Assembly (NCBI GenBank): GCA_023630585.1
Contig: CM042535.1
Span: forward strand, 36,863,301-36,927,300
Length of the DNA: 64,000 bases
Direction of reading: 5' to 3'
Origin: Cranoglanis bouderius
Taxonomy: Eukaryota > Chordata > Actinopteri > Siluriformes > Cranoglanididae
A program made the translations under genes and the position numbers. Of the stretch, positions 53,837-58,002 are shown in pieces. Each line of letters begins with the position of its first letter. Positions within the stretch are counted from its first letter, which is position 1. Below the pieces are notes generated by a model. The model was not told the origin of the DNA. It saw only the letters and a program-made list of their open reading frames with translations, and did not search any database.

Positions 53837-53837
<1 letters not shown>
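9292..53837 (+). CDS. zcchc7: ZCCHC7, zinc knuckle RNA-surveillance protein
   Basis: Eight coding exons join to 1773 nt (590 residues): 9292-9913, 37268-37326, 38316-38441, 39792-39962, 42434-42469, 52750-52845, 53041-53158 and 53293-53837. All junctions are GT-AG and phases agree. ZCCHC7 is the vertebrate Air1/Air2 homologue. In the nucleus it partners the poly(A) polymerase PAPD5/TENT4B and the helicase MTR4 to tag aberrant RNAs for the exosome (family knowledge). Residues 1-207 are acidic and serine-rich, with SUMO-interaction-like stretches (VILIDSG, VVVLDSESD) and an Asp-Ser repeat; ESWMILG is shared with the human protein. Five CX2CX4HX4C knuckles lie at 252-265, 274-287, 292-305, 315-328 and 359-372. 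The lysine-rich tail ends NLFLIKQRKRSR, as in human (NLFLIKQRKKKS). The human protein has 543 residues. The ATG at 9292 has A at -3 and is the first in frame after the acceptor. Confidence 0.96.
10555..10990. repeat. Hairpin-bearing repeat module, block 1
   Basis: Two subunits, each ending in an ATTTACC/GGTAAAT inverted repeat around TCAGATGTGTT, at about 10690-10714 and 10908-10932. The first subunit begins CTAACTGATGACTAAAGAT and the second GGAGGCTAACAGTTTAGC. A 57-bp (AT)n array at 10718-10774 separates them. The same two-subunit order recurs at 12670-13290. Confidence 0.8.
10991..12669. other. Intronic DNA with (TC)n and (CA)n arrays
   Basis: No gene is seen. A pyrimidine-rich stretch runs from 11850 to 12110 with (TC)n at about 12029-12081, and (CA)n lies at 12226-12279. 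Between these arrays is unique sequence at 12118-12222. The long frames here are translations of the dinucleotide arrays. Confidence 0.7.
12670..13290. repeat. Hairpin-bearing repeat module, block 2
   Basis: Three subunits in the same order as block 1: a CTAATGACTAAAGATAATG-type unit, a GAGGCTAACAGTTTGAATAG unit, then a further AAACATAATGATTTAGTTAG unit. Each ends in the TTTACC-TCAGATGTGTT-GGTAAA hairpin, at about 12803, 12956 and 13165. The last has GTTAAA in its 3' arm. Subunits share CATAGTGACTGTGGAAAC. Confidence 0.8.
13291..15141. other. Intronic unique DNA with GT arrays
   Basis: Contains (GT)n at 13970-14020 and 14155-14194, a unique island at 14195-14440, and a degenerate reverse-orientation copy of the hairpin module at about 14905-15040 (AACACCTCTGAGGTAAATTT). 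No coding region is recognised. Confidence 0.6.
15142..15162 (+). repeat. G21 homopolymer
   Basis: An uninterrupted run of 21 guanines, unusual in vertebrate DNA and able to form G-quadruplex structures. The length may vary between reads or individuals. Confidence 0.9.
15163..20359. other. Intronic DNA: GT arrays, poly-T runs, unique islands
   Basis: No gene is seen. (GT)n arrays lie at about 15340-15369, 16757-16800, 17011-17035, 17163-17181 and 19794-19830, and (CA)n at 17277-17320. Long poly-T tracts lie at 16531-16560, 18336-18353, 18548-18570 and 18741-18767. Unique GC-balanced islands at 17180-17260, 18050-18330 and 19410-19960 look unlike the surrounding repeats. Confidence 0.6.
20360..20640 (+). 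repeat. Dispersed repeat with TCCCCATAAGG ends and GT tail
   Basis: Begins GACCACATGTCCCCATAAGG, contains TTATGGGGACGTTTGGCCGG and ends AGTAAGACAAATGTGTGTGTG. As I recall, this is a common teleost dispersed repeat that carries a (GT)n tail. Related short pieces (TTTATGGGGACCAGGCAAA) recur at 42609 and 42731. Confidence 0.5.
21690..22015. repeat. Degenerate minisatellite, about 50-65-bp unit
   Basis: Six or so diverged copies of a unit built on ATATTCTTGTTGATGGTTTA, then a variant of AATTAGCTAAAATTTTCACCT, with poly-A insertions at 21840-21852 and 21935-21949. Copies are too diverged for an exact period. Confidence 0.65.
22016..24642. other. Intronic unique DNA, candidate regulatory island
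   Basis: Few repeats. The part at 23560-24420 is GC-balanced, homeodomain-site-rich unique sequence (for example GATGCTATTATACGATGTG and GCCGTATTTATTCAGCATTA) with poly-T at 24265-24284. It could hold conserved non-coding elements. No coding evidence was found. Confidence 0.45.
24643..24829 (+). mobile_element. tRNA-derived SINE (V-SINE-like), copy 2
   Basis: Same architecture as the copy at 1649: A box (AGCTCAGTGGTTAAG), B box (GAGTTCAAACCCC), central GCCACTGTTGACCCCTTGAG and tail GCGTCTGCCAAATGCCGTAA. The 5' end keeps GCGGTAGCTCAGTGG, closer to a functional tRNA. Confidence 0.9.
24879..24910. repeat. Poly-C run with CCA triplets
   Basis: About 28 cytosines interrupted only at the end by (ACC)n. 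The - strand is a G-run with quadruplex potential. Confidence 0.85.
25395..25797. repeat. Minisatellite, 34-35-bp unit
   Basis: About twelve copies of a unit containing GAAGGAGGTGTGGCCTCTGT. Early copies have a 35-bp form with GCTGTCAATCCCAG, later copies a 34-bp form with GCTTCAGTCCCAG. The array shows a switch from one variant to the other, as in unequal exchange or slippage. Confidence 0.95.
26430..27125. other. Candidate non-coding regulatory island
   Basis: Two unique blocks (26430-26560 and 26870-27120) separated by short GT/CA arrays and C-runs. They contain homeodomain-type cores (CTAATTACAG, TTTAATTACCCC) and paired SOX-like AACAAT sites near 27002-27017. No coding frame is evident. 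Conservation across species is untested. Confidence 0.3.
27690..27940. promoter_or_regulatory. CpG-rich promoter-like island inside intron 2
   Basis: CpG-dense sequence with two inverted CCAAT boxes (GTGATTGG, GTAATTGG) and a TTGATTGAC variant, then a TATA-like GTTTAAAACG at about 27869 and GGCATTCTGGGTAG at 27918-27931, which resembles the ZNF143/Staf element. This arrangement would suit an alternative zcchc7 promoter or a non-coding transcript on the + strand. No downstream exon can be named. Confidence 0.4.
28424..28770. repeat. Two (GT)n arrays around unique DNA
   Basis: (GT)n at about 28424-28478 and 28713-28770, with a short (GA)n at 28571-28593 between them. The following unique segment to 28960 carries an octamer ATTTGCAT at 28870-28877. 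Confidence 0.9.
28961..31198. other. Intronic DNA with GT arrays
   Basis: (AAT)n at 29040-29072, GATA-type tetranucleotides at 29138-29178, (GT)n at 29778-29842, 30593-30642 and 30755-30785. Unique islands at 29860-29985 and 30290-30450 are CpG-containing. No gene is recognised. Confidence 0.6.
31199..32530 (+). repeat. Polypyrimidine array with 31-bp units
   Basis: About 1.3 kb of almost pure C/T on the + strand. Its centre (31640-31970) is built from 31-bp units of the type TCTTGTCTCTCTTTTTCTCT. A (TTTC)n run lies at 32098-32158. The unit containing ATTCCGTCAAATTGTCTCTC occurs at both 31410 and 31980, showing a larger duplication of about 570 bp. The long serine/leucine-rich frames here are artefacts. 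Confidence 0.95.
32700..32990. other. Unique islands around (TC)n(CA)n
   Basis: Unique sequence at 32711-32794 contains TTAATTAGCGTCTGG. It is followed by (TC)n at 32795-32839 and (CA)n at 32840-32875, then unique sequence with a second TTAATTAGCGTACC at 32928. The paired TTAATTAGCG homeodomain-type sites suggest regulatory DNA. Confidence 0.35.
32991..34088 (+). repeat. Polypyrimidine array with ATCTCTCTGTCGCT units
   Basis: About 1.1 kb of C/T-rich sequence made of variable units of roughly 20-24 bp around CTCTCATCTCTCTGTCGCTC, with later units using TTCATCTCTGTATTTTTC. It abuts LINE-derived sequence downstream. Long frames in three phases are repeat artefacts. Confidence 0.95.
34200..35830 (-). 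pseudogene. LINE 5' part: endonuclease and RT start, degraded
   Basis: Read on the - strand, sequence near 35160-34850 gives HLWLQINKHLS, IPPSESPYYTED and VLICGDLNGRTG, the last being a core motif of the AP-type endonuclease of non-LTR retrotransposons. Further along, near 34310-34260, KASGPDGVLN matches the start of the reverse transcriptase domain. Frameshifts and stops break the frame. The proline-rich frame at 35830-35490 looks like the region preceding the endonuclease. The clade (I/Nimb-like or L1-like) was not settled. Confidence 0.75.
35831..37267. other. Intronic DNA: GT/GA arrays framing unique islands
   Basis: (TC)n at 35893-35924, (GT)n(GA)n at 36143-36216, (GT)n at 36307-36367 and 36487-36545, (CA)n at 36649-36676, (TTTA)n at 36889-36909, (GT)n at 36973-37005, (CA)n at 37121-37183, (TC)n at 37230-37255. 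Islands between them (36217-36306, 36368-36486, 36546-36735) are unique; the last carries an octamer ATTTGCAT at 36686-36693. Confidence 0.6.
37268..37326 (+). CDS. zcchc7: zcchc7 exon 3
   Basis: 59 nt encoding residues 208-227 including VQDWAVSDKDKE, matching the human INWSISDKDIE segment just before the zinc-knuckle region. The acceptor CTCTGTAG follows a (TC)n tract; the donor is GAG|GTACGA. Confidence 0.93.
37327..38315 (+). other. zcchc7 intron 3
   Basis: A 989-bp phase 0 intron. Unique sequence; a short frame at 37522-37713 has no recognisable similarity. It ends in TG-rich sequence before GTGCAG. Confidence 0.7.
38316..38441 (+). CDS. zcchc7: zcchc7 exon 4, zinc knuckle 1
   Basis: 126 nt, residues 228-269, phase 0 at both ends. 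It contains RYYTEKTVTCRNCNKLGHLS, the beginning of knuckle 1 (human RYYSANKNIICRNCDKRGHL). The acceptor GTGCAG is preceded by TG-rich sequence. Confidence 0.95.
38442..39791 (+). other. zcchc7 intron 4 with (AT)n and (TG)n arrays
   Basis: Holds (TA)n of about 75 bp at 39126-39200 and (TG)n of about 67 bp at 39723-39789 that runs straight into the acceptor TAG. The sequence AAAATAGCACTTGATCCAGCA occurs both before (38730) and after (39201) the (TA)n array. Confidence 0.8.
39792..39962 (+). CDS. zcchc7: zcchc7 exon 5, zinc knuckles 2-4
   Basis: 171 nt, residues 270-326. It encodes knuckles 2 and 3 and most of knuckle 4, ending at MTGHFAD with the last cysteine in the next exon. The acceptor TAG is directly abutted by about 67 bp of (TG)n. 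Confidence 0.95.
40092..40145. repeat. (GT)n microsatellite in intron 5
   Basis: About 54 bp of GT dinucleotides, followed at 40214-40233 by a short (CA)n. Confidence 0.9.
40570..41560 (+). repeat. Dispersed repeat copy interrupted by a MITE
   Basis: Contains GATTGGTCAGAAGGTGTTGAT, GGAAGGAGTCTCCAGTGTCA, ACAGCTGCTGTAACGTAAG and AGTATAAGAGGAATAAAA in this order. The same blocks occur at 58890-59245 and 61275-61640 in kdm4c introns. The copy is split by the inverted-repeat element at 40824-41166. Probably a non-autonomous DNA transposon family. Confidence 0.7.
40824..41166. mobile_element. MITE with GGGCTGGGCGATAT inverted ends
   Basis: 343 bp bounded by AGGGCTGGGCGATATGATAC and, inverted at the other end, AGGGCTGGGCGATATATTGA. 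The flanks GAGACGT and GAGATGT look like a slightly diverged target duplication of 7-8 bp, as expected for hAT-type elements. Internal ATCACGATA-type palindromic pieces and no coding capacity fit a MITE. It sits inside another dispersed repeat whose uninterrupted version is present at about 59045-59085. Confidence 0.88.
41905..42190. repeat. Dispersed CpG-rich repeat, copy 1
   Basis: Shares TTCACGTGCGTCGA, TCTCGTTTACCAACAAACRT and TTTTGAAAAAAGCCGC, in the same order and orientation, with 51070-51300. It begins AGTCCCGCCAGGATTTC, which resembles the inverted end of the other copy. Probably a non-autonomous DNA transposon. Confidence 0.65.
42434..42469 (+). CDS. zcchc7: zcchc7 exon 6 (36-nt microexon)
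   Basis: 36 nt encoding ACPDIWRQYHLT (residues 327-338; human ACTEIWRQYHLT). It supplies the final cysteine of knuckle 4. The acceptor ACACAG follows a (TC)n tract; a (CA)n array begins about 20 bases after the donor. Confidence 0.94.
42470..42860. repeat. CA/GT arrays and a 120-bp duplication in intron 6
   Basis: (CA)n at 42496-42522 close to the exon 6 donor. A block TTTATGGGGACCAGGCAAA appears at 42608 and 42731, each followed by (CA)n. (GT)n occupies 42806-42858. Confidence 0.85.
42861..43320. other. Candidate regulatory island framed by CA arrays
   Basis: Unique sequence split by (CA)n at 42991-43038 and 43165-43196. It includes GTCTAATTAGGTAGCC and GGGTAATTGGCAAAC homeodomain-type cores. 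No coding evidence. Confidence 0.3.
43970..44640. other. GT arrays framing unique islands
   Basis: (GT)n at 43970-44038, 44201-44257, 44358-44392 and 44490-44535. The unique islands between them contain a T-box-like AGGTGTGAA at 44439-44447. No gene is seen. Confidence 0.5.
44898..46242 (-). mobile_element. Tc1-like transposon, right end truncated
   Basis: The left end starts CAGGTGCATCTCAATAAATT after TA and has an inner repeat (TCTCAACAAATTAGAATA) about 170 bp inside, an inverted repeat/direct repeat layout as in the Sleeping Beauty group. On the right only the inner part survives (46203-46242, inverted match to about 45060-45100). The transposase lies between, on the - strand. Confidence 0.9.
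45178..46142 (-). pseudogene. Tc1-like transposase with one frameshift
   Basis: The N-terminal paired-like helix-turn-helix part is read from 46142 (EAGCSQSAVSKHVNRKLSG). After a one-base deletion near 45873-45880 the frame changes and continues through the DDE catalytic domain to the stop at 45178. The three catalytic acids are visible in FSDESKF, QQDLAPAHTA and NSPHLNPIENLWG. Length is about 320 codons, near the family norm. Apart from the single frameshift no stop was seen in the catalytic part, so it was silenced fairly recently. Cut-and-paste transposition enzyme by family. Confidence 0.9.
46243..47929. other. Intronic DNA with GT arrays
   Basis: Poly-A at 46507-46526, (GT)n at 47203-47250 and 47719-47763, (TC)n at 47327-47343. 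The part 47370-47480 contains TATCGTTTCTATAGTAACGG, a piece of the dispersed repeat seen at 58990. No gene. Confidence 0.6.
47930..48375 (+). repeat. Polypyrimidine array at LINE 3' end
   Basis: About 450 bp of C/T-only sequence (CTCTCTCCTCCCTCTCTCTT-type units) that directly abuts the 3' end of the LINE fragment at 48378. Arg/Glu-rich frames on the - strand are artefacts. Confidence 0.95.
48378..49490 (-). pseudogene. LINE 3' part: RT C-terminus and 3' tail, degraded
   Basis: On the - strand YSIRKSLSKFNLPVKLWLKI, FDSDIKPILLYGSEI, AELGRFPLLAD and VEDQLHFLTECSTYTAIRD mark the C-terminal part of a non-LTR reverse transcriptase, broken by frameshifts. The 3' end (48378) carries ATTTGAATTGAATTG, typical of fish LINE tails as I recall. 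It may belong to the same family as the 5' fragment at 34200-35830. Confidence 0.8.
49491..50300. other. CT-rich and CA/GT repeats in intron 6
   Basis: Pyrimidine-rich sequence at 49495-49660, (CA)n(GA)n at 49717-49773, (GT)n at 49882-49907 and 49989-50024. No gene. Confidence 0.7.
50306..50780. other. GT arrays framing unique islands, octamer site
   Basis: (GT)n at 50310-50362, 50513-50557 and 50704-50743. Unique islands at 50363-50512 (with GGTAATTAATAGGGC) and 50600-50703. An octamer ATTTGCAT lies at 50755-50762, immediately beyond the last array. Confidence 0.5.
51060..51300. repeat. Dispersed CpG-rich repeat, copy 2
   Basis: Second copy of the repeat at 41905-42190, sharing GTTTACCAACAAACATCACT and TTTTGAAAAAAGCCGC. 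Its right end GCGAAATCCCCTATGGACTG is the approximate inverse of the left end of copy 1, consistent with terminal inverted repeats. Confidence 0.65.
51830..52430. other. Candidate regulatory island framed by CA arrays
   Basis: Unique sequence cut by (CA)n at 52069-52108 and 52196-52232 and closed by (GT)n at 52369-52423. It includes CCGATAATGACCAGCGCCGC and TTGATAGCTTCAGTAATCAC. No coding frame is convincing. Conservation untested. Confidence 0.35.
52750..52845 (+). CDS. zcchc7: zcchc7 exon 7, zinc knuckle 5 start
   Basis: 96 nt, residues 339-370, with SPAYCYNCSGMGHFGH beginning knuckle 5. The donor CAT|GTGAGA is followed after about 17 bases by (CA)n at 52864-52920. Confidence 0.95.
53041..53158 (+). 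CDS. zcchc7: zcchc7 exon 8
   Basis: 118 nt, residues 371-409 plus one base. It starts with ECKERRMFNG, whose cysteine completes knuckle 5, and continues through PFASSYDTQHDIKRREHR. The acceptor GTGTAG is preceded by (TG)n. Confidence 0.95.
53293..53837 (+). CDS. zcchc7: zcchc7 exon 9 (last coding exon)
   Basis: 545 nt encoding residues 410-590 and the TAG stop at 53835-53837. The basic, disordered tail is rich in KKxKKK runs and ends FLIKQRKRSR, the same terminal signature as human ZCCHC7. The acceptor TTGCAG is preceded by (TG)n. Confidence 0.96.
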
Positions 53838-53867
<30 letters not shown>

Positions 53868-54415
53868 GGAGAGAGAAGGAATAGTGAATGACTAGTAACA
53901 AGTAAAGATCTGGCTTTTCTTTGTCTCCCTCTAGTGTCCATCCCGAGTATTACAGTCATTGAGACACAAAAATATCAGTTTTACACAGATTTCCCCGTAC
54001 CCTACCGTAGATGATCAGTCTGGTGTCCGACGTTTGGTTCTTTAGATGTAGGAGACTCCACAGTAACACGAAAACCTGTTCAAAAAGCACACACACACAC
54101 TACACTGAACAATACCCTGTAAAACCTTTTACATCTCAGCAGATTTTTAAAGCTTCTGGTTTGTCACTGTTCCTCCGTTCGTTCTGCTCTCAACAACCAT
54201 CAGATCTGAAGTTCCTGCTGCAGTGAACGCTGCTAACGAACACAAACACACCGGGCATTTTAACATTCACTTTCGAAGGATCTTTCAGAATAAAAAGGAA
54301 AAAAAACAGACGGAAAAATTCTGCTTGTACATAAGTTTGTAGGATCTTTCTATTTAAGTTGTGTACATGGATGCGGCTCCGCTGCAGCGGCAAATAAAAG
54401 CAGGAGTGGGGTTCT
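53838..54415 (+). other. zcchc7: zcchc7 3' UTR with poly(A) signal
   Basis: A (GT)n(GA)n tract follows the stop codon. The first canonical AATAAA near the gene end lies at 54393-54398 in CAAATAAAAGCAG, giving a 3' UTR of about 580 nt. The cleavage position is inferred. Confidence 0.5.
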
Positions 54416-54779
54416 TTTTTTGGTATTCTGTTTCTTTTTTGGGTCGTAGATTTTCACTTCTTTATGTATTTATTTATTTTTTTACTCTCAAACTTTTTCG
54501 ATAAGTCACTGGGAGATCTCGAATTCGAATGCAGATGATTCCATCCTTGGACGAGAGTCTGGGGAGCAAAGTGGGGGGAGCAAAGTGGGCGGAGCATACT
54601 CTCGTTATCCCCTCCCCCCGTGTCAGATCATAGCAACCCCTAGCCAATCGTAGTCGTCTGTGAGCTCAGGTATGTGGAAGAGGGCAGATAACACTTTCTC
54701 CTGAGTGTGACGCAGCAGTTCGAAAAAAAGATGCGCTCAGCCGGCTTCACGTGTCTCAGAGGCCAGTGTTACAGGTAGG

Positions 54780-54817
<38 letters not shown>

Positions 54818-57468
54818 GTAATTAACGATTGTAGCTGCTTTTGATGTTTCAAAAGGTACTGTGAGCTTCTAGCTTCCCTCGAGAGATCGAGCTCCAGAAA
54901 GCTGGACTGGAATGCATGGAAGTGTTGAGAGCCAATCAGATTCCAACCTTTAAGATCCTGAAGCTCGTGGCCAAGAAAAGCGTACAAAGGATGCTGTAGG
55001 GGCGGAGCGTCCGAGGCCGAGACCGTGTTAGCCTAAAATACAGAGAGCAAGATGACCTGCAGATGTTTACAAAGACCTTTTTTTTTTTTTTAAATGAGTT
55101 ATTATTTAGTTGCGTGCGTCTCGGCTATTCATTTATTTATTTATTTTTTACCAAAGATTCACGACACAGGAAATGATAAATAAAGAAGAGCGACGAGCCA
55201 AGAACGTGTACATAAATAAATAATCTCACACAGCTATTCGTGAATTCTTTGAAAAAATGACAGTGCAGTTCATCGCAGACTCGCAGCACCATGTTATCTT
55301 CATTACTGAGATTGTTTCTCTGTTTATTTTTGATTAGCGCTCTGCTGATAAGACAACCGGTGTTGATTTTTTTTCCTCTTTTTTTGCCCCAAAATGCTAA
55401 TCGCACGAGCCATCAGCAAAACATCAAACAAACAGAAGTGCCTGATGGAGGGAGGGGGGGAGGAGGAGGAGGAGGAACGCCTCACAGATAAACGAGTGAA
55501 ATTGCTCGGCTCGCCTCTCCTGCAGTGGTGGGGAAAGAGCAGGAGACGGTAGAACCAAGTGTCTGAAAGCCACAGTGTTTTGTGAACAATAACGAAGATC
55601 ATCATCATCATCATCTCCGCTGCTCAGTTTAACCATCTTCACTTTAAAGCTCTGTTGGAGAACATTTGATCGTAAGGATATACTGCACTACTTTAGAAAG
55701 AAAACGTAGCGTTTGAAATAAAACCATACAGCGTCCTCGTGCTTAGATTTTAAATAAATAAAAGTCACTCGTTTCATGATAGGTTTTTTCTGGCTCATTT
55801 TTAATGAGGGGTGCCAATACTTCTGAAATTGAGTCGTTGTTGAAACCATGAGTGTGTCCTTCTGTAATATTAGTAATGCATCATGGTGTAGCCCAGCTTG
55901 CATTATTTATGTTTATTATCTACCCATGGTCAATTTCAGAATTATTGGCACCCCCCCCCCAAGAAAAAAAGGGGGAGGAAATTATGAAATAATATATAGA
56001 GACTTCGGTATTAGCTAGCCAGCTGAATGCTAAGTTACAAATTAGTTGTCTGGCTAGTTGTATTTTTAGTGAGGTGTTTTTTTTTTAAACCCATTTCAGA
56101 GATATTAATTTAAATTTAGGTCAAAATCCTTTTTAAAAATTCGAACCAGTTCCTTTCACAGTAAATAAAATGACCATGATGGATATTCACATGTATGTTT
56201 ATTCAAATATTAATAATTCAGCCTTCAGACTTCCATACAGATATTTGATTTTCTTTACAGATTTGAGCACCACTAAAAATAAGATGAAATTCCAAATAAA
56301 TAAAGATAAAACTCAGAAGTTAAAAGTGGGCTAAATGTGAGAGTTCAGAGGCGATCAGTAGCAACGTTTTGTCGAAAAGGATATAATCAGCACTTCTTTT
56401 TTTTTTTTTGAAGCTCGATTTAAGAGCAGTAGTGTTTTTATATATTATTTATATGTATATAGGGGAAGGAGCACAAAGGCCATTTACAAAAGCGGCGTGC
56501 ACAGCCAAGCAAATGATCTGGAAAATAATAGACTCTAAGGTGCAAAAACGGACTGGAACAGAAATATCGTAAACGGGAGGAAAACAGCATTGTTTAGATA
56601 TTTTAATGCTTCACCATTATTCGAGGAATGGAAAAAAAAAAAAAAAGAAAGAGAAAAAAAAAAAAAAAAAGTCTTCCTTCCATCTTGGTCTTCTCACACG
56701 TCAACAAACTCTGACTAAAAGTGTGTCGTCTATACAATGAAAAAAATCTCATCACAGTTTGTCAGCTACCTTTTCACCTTTTTTTAAAATTGATTTATTT
56801 ATTTTTTAATAACAATATATACACTTCTACAGACAGAGAGGGACACGAGAGACGGATGAGAGAGTTCCTTCACAATTATAAAATCGCATATTAATAAAAG
56901 CTAATCAATTATGAGAAAGTGATACTGATTCAAAGAATTTCTATTACGATTCGACTCGCTTATTATTACTGTTAATATTACATATTATTAAATACTTTTA
57001 TTGCCATATAAATGAGTCATAACAACGTCCACTTCTGTCTCTCAGCCTTTACTCTTGTTCATTTCGTGCTCGCATGATGACCTTTCATGGAGTTTTGTGG
57101 GTGTCACTACGAAAAGCTCAATTAGTATGTAAGGTGTCACAATTGTTCCTTCGTTATCACAAGTAGCAAACATTTCCAAACATTTTATTTCTCCCCCCCC
57201 CCACGCTGCCTTCTCTGAATCTGGAGAGCGAAAGGTTCACTTCACAATGTTTTTTTTTTTGATTGTTTCAAGTTTTAAATAGTTTTCTTGTTGCAGAATA
57301 CACTACCCCGTTTTTTGTTTTTTTCCATTTCTTAACTTACATACAGTACACGGGGACACAAACTTTTGGAATAATTAATATCGGCTATGGAAGGTGTTTC
57401 TTGAATTTAATACCTAGTGAAATAAAAACTGCTCTGTGTGCGTCACGGAGTTTAGTACGGGTGCATAC
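54416..57468. other. Region between zcchc7 and the last visible kdm4c exon
   Basis: No confident gene. Contains (TTA)n at 54782-54817, poly-T at 55079-55092, purine-rich GGAGG runs at 55450-55476, a C-run at 55951-55960, A-rich tracts at 56632-56670 and AT-rich 3' UTR-like sequence at 56000-57260. The missing kdm4c C-terminal exons were searched for here on the - strand by their conserved motifs and not found. Confidence 0.55.
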
Positions 57469-57577
57469 CAGTTTGTATCTCTGTGCAGGGACAGCGCTGA
57501 CGTCGATGGGACTCCTCTTCACTACGTCAGTGAATTTGACCTCGGGAAGACCCACAGCACACATCACATGGGCCCAT
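57469..57577 (-). CDS. kdm4c: kdm4c exon: extended PHD, last one found
   Basis: 109 nt encoding WAHVMCAVGLPEVKFTDVVK through VPAQRYKL. A good donor (CTG|GTATGC) follows, so a further exon starting near KCIFC is expected but was not found. Reading through the donor gives 32 unrelated residues before a stop at 57385. Confidence 0.93.
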
Positions 57578-57959
57578 CTGGAACACATCATAAATCAACA
57601 CCTACATTACACGCAATCGTTTACACGTGAACCAACGTGCAGAAAATTCCGGTTTAGTTGTTTATAAGATACGTCCGAGAGCTCTCACCTGTTGTCTGTT
57701 GTTCTTTTCAACGCACCGCCTCTCAAGTTACATAAGCAGCATTCCTGTTACACACACACACAATAAACCATGCTATTAAAAAACTATTTTAATAATCCAA
57801 TCTAGAATATCTGTTTGAGCGATCACGTACAGCGGTTAGATCTCCACACGAACAGCGGTCACATGTCCAGTCCTGGGTGACTTCATGAGCAGCGACACCA
57901 TAGCAACCTGTACAGTGGGGGGGGGGATAAAAACATTTAACTAGATCTGCATGTACAGT

Positions 57960-58002
<43 letters not shown>

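Noticed and set aside
57385..57468. Natural C-terminus of KDM4C by reading through the last donor
   Set aside because: The extra residues match nothing in the family and a good splice donor precedes them; kept only as a possible truncated product.
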